Below, piece by piece: positions 7,707 to 13,533 of a stretch of DNA of 13,533 nt (within the stretch, counting starts at the first letter, position 1; every line of letters starts with the position of its first letter). The stretch is from Bacillota bacterium. Its GTDB lineage: Bacteria > Bacillota_A > Clostridia > Lachnospirales > WQUN01. Under the pieces are notes generated by a model, which searched no databases, was not told the origin of the DNA, and was given only the letters and a program-made list of their open reading frames with translations. The position numbers and the translations under genes are program-made. The stretch spans positions 1-13,533 of the forward strand of contig WQTQ01000171.1 in NCBI GenBank assembly GCA_009786175.1, in the 5' to 3' direction.

Positions 7707-8191
7707 ATGCATGCAGTTATTTTCGATTTATTTGAAACTCTTGTAACAGAATGGGGCAGACCGGTTTTTGCGCAATCTTTGATACATAATAACCCTTGTA
7801 TCAAAGTTGCGCAAAATACCCCAAAATACTTTACAAGCATGATTGCTGTATACACAACTCCTGGAAACAATCCTTGCCAACGTGAACATCTCACGGGAAA
7901 AAAGTTTACTTACCTTTGACGCTGTGGTAATGTCCTGCGATGTTGGTCTGGTAAAACCCGATGTGAAAATTTACGAACATTGCCTTTCACTTCTTGACGA
8001 AAAAACCGGATAATAGCTTTTTTATAGGTGACGGCGGCAGCGATGAACTAAACGGGGCAAGAAACGCAGGCTTAACGCCGATTAGGGCGGTATGGTTTAC
8101 AAAGTATTTTGCAAATCTAAATGATAATAATTTAATAGAAATATATCCAACTGTATTTGAACCATTAGACATCCGAGAATTTATTAGATGA
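7707..8191 (+). pseudogene. Decayed HAD-family hydrolase
   Basis: HAD landmarks occur in order but in three frames. Motif I VIFDLFETL (nucleophile Asp7) reads from the ATG at 7707. The FDAVVMSCDVGLVKPD lysine region reads in a second frame (about 7843-8010). SFFIGDGGSDELNGARNAG, the acidic motif, reads in a third frame to 8191. The second shift coincides with a run of six A at 8000-8005. About 160 codons remain against 200-230 usual for the family, and most of the cap domain is missing. A near-perfect inverted repeat at 7766-7816 lies where coding homology is lost. HAD enzymes of this type are phosphatases or dehalogenases; this copy should be inactive. A sequencing error could explain the A-run shift but not the missing segment. 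Confidence 0.8.
7766..7816. repeat. Inverted repeat inside the HAD pseudogene
   Basis: The left arm 7766-7786 (TTTTGCGCAATCTTTGATAC plus A) and the right arm 7797-7816 (TGTATCAAAGTTGCGCAAAA) are reverse complements apart from one extra T in the left arm. They enclose a 10-base loop. The hairpin begins about 20 codons into the HAD gene, just where recognisable coding sequence stops. It is unrelated in sequence to the palindromes at 6085 and 13068. It could be a tiny inserted element or the scar of a rearrangement. Confidence 0.7.
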
Positions 8192-8207
8192 ATTACAGGT
8201 GAAACAA

Positions 8208-8644
8208 ATGAAAAATAACATAATAATCGCGGGTGTGCCACGGGCGGGCAAAAGCACGTTATCCCGCATGTTGTCTAAGAAATTTGGGTTCCAGCATGTT
8301 AGTATGGATTCAATCAATAACGGGCTTGAAAAAGTCTTCCCACAACTGGGTATTGATATTTGCATGATGCCAATTGCGAAATTTACTACTTCGTCACTTC
8401 GGATATAACGCCGGAAGGCCGTTTCAAATTAATGCGTGTCCATGATACGGAAAGGCACTACACATTTAACTGGCCCGACGATAAACTTCGCAGTATGTGC
8501 GGGAATTTGATAGAAGAAAGCAAATTTATTAAAGAGCAATGCGCAAAGTATAATTTGCCATATTATGAGACTGCGAATAATAGGGAGCAAGTGTTTGAAG
8601 AATTTTGTCAAATGACTGCGGAAAAACGAGAAAGGGAGGAATAA
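8208..8644 (+). pseudogene. Decayed P-loop kinase-like protein
   Basis: The N-terminal part (from the ATG at 8208, behind ACAGGTGA) reads MKNNIIIAGVPRAGKSTLSR with a Walker A loop GVPRAGKST at residues 9-17. Homology leaves this frame near 8365. A second frame carries the C-terminal part through EESKFIKEQCAKYNLPYYET to a stop at 8644. The two pieces total about 145 codons, and the middle of the usual P-loop kinase core appears deleted. The parent protein was probably a small nucleotide or metabolite kinase with unknown substrate. The AGGGAGGA ribosome binding site for the next gene is embedded in its last codons, which may be why the end is preserved. Confidence 0.75.
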
Positions 8645-8648
8645 ATCA

Positions 8649-10025
8649 ATGAACGAACTCAGAGTTTTAGCCCCAACGGCAATCCTGGGTTACGGCTTCC
8701 CGGAAGCATCTTTTGCGGAAGGCATGAAGCGTAAACCCCATGTAATAGCCGTTGACGCAGGTTCTACCGACCCGGGGCCATACTACCTTGGCTCGGGCAA
8801 GTCTTTCACAGACCGCAATGCCGTAAAGCGGGACCTGGAATACATGATTAAAGCCGGTGTGGAGAACAACATCCCGGTAATCATAGGCTCTGCAGGGGGC
8901 AGCGGCGCGGATTCACATTTGGATTGGAACGCGGACATTGTGCTGGAAATTGCCCGGGAGCAAGGCCTGACCTTTAACCTGGGGATTATAAGCGCGCAAA
9001 TTAGCAAGGAAATTGTGCTGCAGCATTTCCACACGGGTGGGTTGAAATCGATGTCCTCCGTACCACCAATTACAGAGGAGCAAATCATTTCTTCTTCTAA
9101 TATTGTGGCGCAAATGGGCTGCGAACCATTTACAAAGGCATTGGAGAAAGGCGCGCAGGTAATTGTGGCGGGCCGTGCTTACGACCCTACGGTTTTCGCG
9201 TGCCTAGCCATAAAAAACGGCTTTGATGAAGGGCTTGCCCTGCACATGGGCAAAATTTTAGAGTGTGCCACAATTGCCTGTGTGCCCGGCAGCGGTTCCG
9301 ACTGTATGTTTGGCACATTGTACGACGATTATTTTGTGCTGGAACCCCTTTCCGATGTCCGCAAGTGTACAACTCTGTCTGTGGCGGCCCATACTTTGTA
9401 CGAAAAAAGCGACCCCACAAAGCTGCCCGGCCCCGGCGGCGTGTTAGATTTGACAGATTGCGTGTTCGAGCAGCTAACCGACAACAGCGTGAAGGTAAGC
9501 GGGACAAAATTTATCCCGGATAAGGAATATTACGTAAAACTGGAAGGTGCGGCCTTAAAAGGCTACAGAACCGTTAGCATAGCCGCTGCAAGCGACCCAA
9601 TTTTTATAGAAAAAATTAACAGCATTGTTTCGGCGGTAAAGGACAGGGTTGAGTCCAATTTCGCAAATTTTGGCACAGACGAATATTTTCTGGACTTTAA
9701 AGTGTTTGGCAAAAACGGCGTAATGCTAATGGGCGGTAACCCGGATACAGCCCAACCTGCGGAAATATGCATCGTAATTGAATCAGTGGCCAAAACGCCG
9801 GAAATGGCCAACACAATATGCTCTTTCGCCCGCTCCAGCCTATTGCATTTTGGCTACGAAGGACGTAAATCTACCGCCGGTAACTTGGCGTTTCCATTTT
9901 CGCCGTCAGACTTTGAAGCAGGGGAAGTTTTCAACTTTAGCGTGTACTGCCTAATGCGCGCCACAGACCCGTGCGAATATTTCCCGGTAAATGTTAGGCT
10001 TTGTGAAAGGGGAGAGTTGAAGTGA
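8649..10025 (+). CDS. AtuA-family protein (DUF1446)
   Basis: A 458-residue protein related to AtuA, a protein of unresolved biochemistry first linked to acyclic terpene utilisation in Pseudomonas. Visible hallmarks are VIAVDAGSTDPGPYYLGSGK near residues 36-55, then IGSAGGSGADSH, VAGRAYDPTVFA and CVPGSGSDCMFGT. The ATG at 8649 sits 8 bases after AGGGAGGA. The gene ends with TGATG, overlapping the following DUF4387 gene by one base, so the two are surely co-translated. In other bacteria a DUF4387 domain is commonly fused to or next to AtuA-type proteins. Its position near glutamate mutase and mal suggests a role on a branched C5 dicarboxylate or its CoA ester, but this is inference. Terpene degradation seems unlikely here. 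Confidence 0.85.
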   Translation: MNELRVLAPTAILGYGFPEASFAEGMKRKPHVIAVDAGSTDPGPYYLGSGKSFTDRNAVKRDLEYMIKAGVENNIPVIIGSAGGSGADSHLDWNADIVLEIAREQGLTFNLGIISAQISKEIVLQHFHTGGLKSMSSVPPITEEQIISSSNIVAQMGCEPFTKALEKGAQVIVAGRAYDPTVFACLAIKNGFDEGLALHMGKILECATIACVPGSGSDCMFGTLYDDYFVLEPLSDVRKCTTLSVAAHTLYEKSDPTKLPGPGGVLDLTDCVFEQLTDNSVKVSGTKFIPDKEYYVKLEGAALKGYRTVSIAAASDPIFIEKINSIVSAVKDRVESNFANFGTDEYFLDFKVFGKNGVMLMGGNPDTAQPAEICIVIESVAKTPEMANTICSFARSSLLHFGYEGRKSTAGNLAFPFSPSDFEAGEVFNFSVYCLMRATDPCEYFPVNVRLCERGELK

Positions 10026-10339
10026 TGTACAAATTATTCGACTGTGCAGATGTTATAAGAAGCAAAAATTCCGGCCCCTACGAACTTACATTTGACATTA
10101 TTTTCAAAGAGCAAGAAATGTTCCAGCGTTTTAGGGACGCGAACATCATGACAAAAAAAGTTTTTGCCAAACTATACGGCATCAGCGAAGGGGACATTAC
10201 AGGCATAATTGCCTTTGCCCCGGCCAAGGCAATAAAAATAACCATTGTACGCCCCCTTGCTTCCGGTGACTTGGGCGAAAGTGACGTATACGGTGCGCAG
10301 CAGCACGCCCCGCTGATGGGGTTTGCATTTGAGTTGTAG
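10025..10339 (+). CDS. DUF4387 protein, partner of the AtuA-like protein
   Basis: A 104-residue protein with the DUF4387 signatures VIRSKNSGPYELTFDIIFK near the N-terminus and DVYGAQQHAPLMG at the C-terminus. The ATG at 10025 shares a base with the AtuA stop codon and follows GGAGAG. Its function is unknown; the strict coupling suggests a small subunit of one complex with the upstream protein. The conserved Lys, Asp and His residues could belong to a shared active site, but nothing in the sequence fixes the reaction. Confidence 0.85.
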   Translation: MYKLFDCADVIRSKNSGPYELTFDIIFKEQEMFQRFRDANIMTKKVFAKLYGISEGDITGIIAFAPAKAIKITIVRPLASGDLGESDVYGAQQHAPLMGFAFEL

Positions 10340-10357
10340 GAATAGGAGGAGAGTATC

Positions 10358-11758
10358 GTGCAGAATTTCGAAGAAATGAAAACCCGTTTACAGTTGGCCA
10401 TCAAACAAGCCGACGTAGATTATTGCGAAGTACGATTTGAGGATACACGGGAATTGCTGATTCAGTTTCAGGGCAAGGCGTTGGACAACGTGCGTAACAC
10501 CGGCATGTATGGTGGCAACGTGCGGGCTTTACACAAAGGCGGATGGGGTTTTGCCAGCTTCAACAGCTTAGACGACCTGGAATGCAACATTGCCCTGGCA
10601 TGTGACCAGGCCAAAGCCGCCGGTGAAATTGTCAACGAAGACTTTAAATTGGCACCTGTTCCCGTAGTTGTCAAAGTTGTCTGTCCAAGTTGGACACTGC
10701 ACCCGGAAGGGGTTTCTCTGAATGAAAAAATCCGTATTTTGGGGCATTATCACCGGCTTATGCTTTCTTATGACAATATTCCCGCAGCCACAATACAGTA
10801 CCAAGAGCGGTGTATAACACAGTGGTTTGCCAACTCCGAAGGTACGTTTATCCGGCAAGAAAAGCTGGACCTTTCCGGCGGAATAACCGCCAATGGCCGC
10901 AAGGGTGATGTTTCTGTTTCTCAAACTGTGGGCTTTGGCTCTTCTATAGGGATAGACAAAATTTTGGGGCTGGACGCAAAAGTTGAAGAAATGTGTCGGC
11001 GGACTCAGAAACTTTTGAACGCGCCTTCTATTAAAGCCGGGGTTTACACGGTAATATGTGACCCGGCTCATACGGGCTTATTCGTACATGAAGCTTTTGG
11101 CCACTTAAGCGAAGCCGACGATTTGTACAAAGATAAAGGCTTCCTGAAAGCAATGACATTAGGACGTGAACTGGGCAGGCCAATATTAAACATATACGAT
11201 TCCGGCGATGTAATGACAAGCCGCGGCGGCCTTATTTACGACGACGAAGGTGTGGAATGCCAACGGGCCGCCCTTGTAAAGGAAGGCAAGCTGGTTGGCC
11301 GCCTTCACAGCCGGTGGAGTGCCTCTAAACTTGCGGAGGAAGGTGCAGTGCCAACGGGCAATGCCCGCGCGCTTAACTATACTTTCCCCCCTATTGTCCG
11401 AATGCGCAGCACCAGCATTGCCCCAGGGGAAAGTACGTTTGAAGACATGATAAAGGACATCAAGCTTGGGGTTTATGCTGTTGGTTCCGGCGGGGGGCAG
11501 ACAAACGGCGAAATGTTCAACTTTGGCGCAAGCTACGGCGTTATGATACGGGACGGTAAACTTGCGGAACTGGTTCGGGATGTCAAACTTATGGGCAACG
11601 TGTTTACCACATTGGAAAATATCGACATGATAGGCATCGAAAGAGACTCCAGAAACGGCCCCGGCGGCTGCGGCAAAGGTGCCCAGGCACCGCTGCCAAC
11701 CAGTGGTGAGTGCCCACATATTCGTATCCAAAATGTAATAGTGGGAGGTGTAAAATAA
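10358..11758 (+). CDS. tldD: TldD metalloprotease subunit
   Basis: A 466-residue TldD/PmbA-family protein. The zinc-binding HExxxH of TldD is present as HEAFGH (His244, Glu245, His249), followed by LSEADD. The C-terminal region GSGGGQTNGEMFNFG is also typical. In E. coli TldD pairs with TldE to degrade unfolded peptides, to mature microcin B17 and to degrade the antitoxin CcdA, with only TldD carrying the metal site. The GTG at 10358 is used behind GGAGGAGA; the first in-frame ATG is six codons on and has no ribosome binding site. The gene begins 18 bases after the DUF4387 gene and overlaps tldE by one base. The motif is intact, so activity is expected. Confidence 0.93.
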   Translation: MQNFEEMKTRLQLAIKQADVDYCEVRFEDTRELLIQFQGKALDNVRNTGMYGGNVRALHKGGWGFASFNSLDDLECNIALACDQAKAAGEIVNEDFKLAPVPVVVKVVCPSWTLHPEGVSLNEKIRILGHYHRLMLSYDNIPAATIQYQERCITQWFANSEGTFIRQEKLDLSGGITANGRKGDVSVSQTVGFGSSIGIDKILGLDAKVEEMCRRTQKLLNAPSIKAGVYTVICDPAHTGLFVHEAFGHLSEADDLYKDKGFLKAMTLGRELGRPILNIYDSGDVMTSRGGLIYDDEGVECQRAALVKEGKLVGRLHSRWSASKLAEEGAVPTGNARALNYTFPPIVRMRSTSIAPGESTFEDMIKDIKLGVYAVGSGGGQTNGEMFNFGASYGVMIRDGKLAELVRDVKLMGNVFTTLENIDMIGIERDSRNGPGGCGKGAQAPLPTSGECPHIRIQNVIVGGVK

Positions 11759-13056
11759 TGAGCGATTTTATGAAATATTTGCCCGCAGGTGCCGAATATG
11801 AAATGCGAACCGAGCGAACAAAAACCAACAGTGTCTCATTTGACGGCAATCAGCTGGAAAGCATTAACAGTGCCGATAGGATTTTGCAGACGGCACGGGT
11901 ATTACACAATAGTAAACTAAGCGCTGCATCCGGCTCTAAGCCGGGCAACGAAGCGGAACTGATAAAACAAGCCGCAGAAACCGTTAAATTTGGCTCTGCC
12001 CATGACGTACCTTTTGTGGGCGCGGAAAATATCGCCCCAATGAACTTGGAATGCGCGGACACGTTAACATCCAAGGAAATGACAGATATTGCCGCGGGTT
12101 TGATGGCAGATATTCGCAGATTGGACAGCCACTTATCTGCCGGTGCCAGATTTACTTCTACATTAACCGAAATATCCATGAAAACAAGCAACGGCTTTAA
12201 CAGCAGCTATCGCAAGTCCGTTTGGAGTTTGAGTGCGTTTTTAAGCCTGGCTCAAGGTGATGACAGCCTGGATATCTATGAATATAAAGTAAATATGGGG
12301 CCGAAATTCGATGTAAGCGAAATCACAAATGTCGTAGCACAGAAATTGGAATATGCGAAAAATACAGTGTCATTCAAGGCCGGGGCGTATCCCGTCATAT
12401 TTACGCCGGAGCAGGTAGGGTTTGTGATAAACCCGGTACTTGCATCCCTTAACGGTATGGCCGTGTACCGTCAAATGTCACCATGGAGCAACAAGCTTGG
12501 AGAAGAGTTGCTGGATTCTCGTTTCACACTTATTGATGACGGTTCGTTGGACAACGAATGGACGTCGAGGCCATTTGATGTGGAAGGCACGTCATCACGC
12601 CGCAATGTTTTGGTACAAAACGGCCGCATACATGATCTTATTCTTGACCGCAAGGCAGCTCGCTTCCTTGGCAAAGAAAGCACCGGCAACGCGAGTACCT
12701 CAGGGCCTTCGCCAATTCACCTGCGCTTAGATGCCGGAGATAAACCATTGGAAGAACTCATCCGTTCTATCGATTATGGCTTGTTAATTGACGACACCAT
12801 GGGCGCATGGTCGGGCAACCCGTACAGTGGCATTGTTACAGGTACTATTTCCATGGGTCTGCTAATTGAAAAAGGCAAAATTGCGGGCCGCGTTAAAGAC
12901 TGCATGTTTACCGTAAACGCTTTCGAACATTTACAAAAGCATCTTGTAGATTGCTCTGCAGAGCGGGAGCAATGCGGCGTAAGAGGCGGTACCACCGCGT
13001 TATTCCCATATGTAATGCTGGACGAAGTTGTTATTTCTACAAAGCAGATTGACTGA
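11758..13056 (+). CDS. tldE: TldE (PmbA) protease subunit
   Basis: A 432-residue TldE/PmbA protein, slightly shorter than E. coli PmbA. It lacks HExxxH, as expected for TldE, and carries the family patterns LDRKAARFLGKESTGNAS and WSGNPYSGIVTGTISMGLLI. It forms the heterodimer partner of TldD and shapes the substrate channel. The ATG at 11758 overlaps the tldD stop (TAATG) behind GGGAGGTG, so the upstream in-frame start at 11710 is rejected. The gene is followed after 12 bases by the second palindrome. The native substrate of this pair is unknown. Confidence 0.92.
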   Translation: MSDFMKYLPAGAEYEMRTERTKTNSVSFDGNQLESINSADRILQTARVLHNSKLSAASGSKPGNEAELIKQAAETVKFGSAHDVPFVGAENIAPMNLECADTLTSKEMTDIAAGLMADIRRLDSHLSAGARFTSTLTEISMKTSNGFNSSYRKSVWSLSAFLSLAQGDDSLDIYEYKVNMGPKFDVSEITNVVAQKLEYAKNTVSFKAGAYPVIFTPEQVGFVINPVLASLNGMAVYRQMSPWSNKLGEELLDSRFTLIDDGSLDNEWTSRPFDVEGTSSRRNVLVQNGRIHDLILDRKAARFLGKESTGNASTSGPSPIHLRLDAGDKPLEELIRSIDYGLLIDDTMGAWSGNPYSGIVTGTISMGLLIEKGKIAGRVKDCMFTVNAFEHLQKHLVDCSAEREQCGVRGGTTALFPYVMLDEVVISTKQID

Positions 13057-13067
13057 TTGCAGAAACG

Positions 13068-13107
13068 TACCCCCTGATATCATACACCAATGTGATATCA
13101 GGGGGTA
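13068..13107. repeat. Palindromic hairpin, copy 2
   Basis: The arms 13068-13082 (TACCCCCTGATATCA) and 13093-13107 pair perfectly for 15 bp around a 10-base loop. The outer stem is the same sequence as the hairpin at 6085-6123; only the inner part differs. It lies 12 bases after the tldE stop and, like copy 1, has no adjacent T-run. It may end or stabilise the tldE transcript and also shield the minus-strand reading frame that approaches from the right. Confidence 0.85.
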
Positions 13108-13115
13108 AGGGAAGG

Positions 13116-13258
13116 CTAGCTGTTGAACCTATCTTTAAGCAAATCAAAGGCGTCAAAATTTGGGTTCAGTATTTTACGTCCTACACATTCGCCCCGTTTT
13201 TCATCTCGTTAATTTCACCCCATGTTGCGGCGCGGGCATCCATTACTTCATTATTCAT
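13116..13258 (-). pseudogene. Short frameshifted minus-strand reading frame
   Basis: A minus-strand ATG at 13256-13258 with AGAGGTG upstream opens MNNEVMDARAATWGEINEMK and stops after 25 residues (TAG at 13181-13183). In the -1 frame the codons run on without a stop as GECVGRKILNPNFDAFDLLK up to a TAG at 13116-13118, just before the palindrome. The two halves read like one protein of about 46 residues broken by a single shift near AAAAACGGGG. No family is recognised. It may be a truncated gene, a real 25-residue peptide, or chance. Confidence 0.4.
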
Positions 13259-13442
13259 CTTTACACCTCTTAAATTTTGTTGTTGGCAAGGTAAGTTTAC
13301 AATGAAATTGCTAAATTTTGCAATATGTATAATTTTACCAGATAAATAAAAATCAAAATATCGAAAATATAATGCCGATAAGCCCAGGGTTTACAAGGAA
13401 ATTACCGAAAATGGCCATGAAAAAATTTTTTGAAAAAAAGTG
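13259..13442. other. A/T-rich intergenic stretch with A-tract/T-tract
   Basis: I see no convincing gene here. The stretch is markedly A/T-rich compared with the coding blocks. It includes AAAAAATTTTTT at 13420-13431 and another A-run just after. These phased tracts sit directly upstream of the promoter at 13443, where an UP element or intrinsically bent DNA would lie. Confidence 0.5.
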
Positions 13443-13471
13443 TTGACACGGTGATGTAAAATGACTATAAT
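13443..13471 (+). promoter_or_regulatory. Full-consensus promoter facing out of the window
   Basis: TTGACA at 13443-13448 and TATAAT at 13466-13471 are separated by exactly 17 bases, so both boxes match the sigma-A consensus without a mismatch. A-tracts lie immediately upstream. Such promoters usually drive very abundant transcripts. The transcript would leave the window at its right end, so the product cannot be seen. Confidence 0.85.
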
Positions 13472-13500
13472 AGCCTTTGTCTCTCCTGCGCGGGAGTGTT

Positions 13501-13528
13501 TTGTTAAGTAGAAAAAGCCAGTTATAAT
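13501..13528 (+). promoter_or_regulatory. Possible second tandem promoter
   Basis: TTGTTA at 13501-13506 and TATAAT at 13523-13528 are 16 bases apart, 57 bases downstream of the first promoter's -10 box. The -10 box is perfect and the -35 box matches four of six. Between the two promoters a small hairpin can form (CTCC 13483-13486 with GGAG 13493-13496). Confidence 0.45.
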
Positions 13529-13533
13529 CAGCG

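Noticed and set aside
13092..13349. Plus-strand frame beginning GTG ATA in the second palindrome
   Set aside because: Its start lies in the hairpin, it has no ribosome binding site or recognisable domain, and the minus-strand frame opposite has better signals.
1..13533. CRISPR array, tRNA, rRNA or transposase gene
   Set aside because: No regularly spaced direct repeats, no cloverleaf or rRNA sequence and no transposase motifs were seen on either strand.

Overview
The window looks like part of the chromosome of an anaerobic Gram-positive bacterium, probably of the Clostridia. The reasons are strong AGGAGG-type ribosome binding sites, GTG starts at two of the main genes, one-base stop/start overlaps, consensus sigma-A-type promoters, and a complete B12-dependent glutamate mutase / methylaspartate ammonia-lyase set very close to the proteins known from Clostridium cochlearium and C. 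tetanomorphum. The exact genus cannot be read from the sequence.

Left edge (1-676, minus strand): a two-gene PIN-domain toxin / AbrB-like antitoxin module reads leftward. Its promoter stands back to back with the promoter of the rightward operon (677-820).

Glutamate fermentation block (about 757-6079, plus strand): glmS, glmL, a possible 24-residue ORF, glmE, mal and a GNAT acetyltransferase are tightly packed. GlmS and GlmE form coenzyme-B12 glutamate mutase (glutamate to 3-methylaspartate), GlmL is the expected ATP-dependent reactivation/chaperone protein, and Mal removes ammonia to give mesaconate. Every catalytic or ligand residue I could check is present. No mesaconase or citramalate lyase lies in the window. 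A perfect 18-bp hairpin closes this block.

Second block (6126-13056, plus strand): a membrane-anchored or exported HExxH protein of unknown family is followed by two decayed genes (a HAD-type hydrolase and a P-loop kinase, each shortened and frameshifted). Then come four intact coupled genes: an AtuA-family protein (DUF1446), a DUF4387 protein, TldD and TldE. The same palindrome reappears just after tldE, so two near-identical palindromes bracket this 6.9-kb block.

Right edge (13057-13533): there is no full gene. It holds the second palindrome, a short frameshifted minus-strand reading frame, an A/T-rich stretch, and a consensus TTGACA-N17-TATAAT promoter with A-tracts upstream, followed by a second candidate promoter. 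These face out of the window and may drive a highly expressed transcript such as a stable RNA operon.

The most interesting points are the linkage of AtuA/DUF4387 and TldD/TldE to the methylaspartate pathway, the paired palindromes, the cysteine-rich tail on GlmS, the decayed gene pair with an embedded inverted repeat, and the tandem outward promoters.
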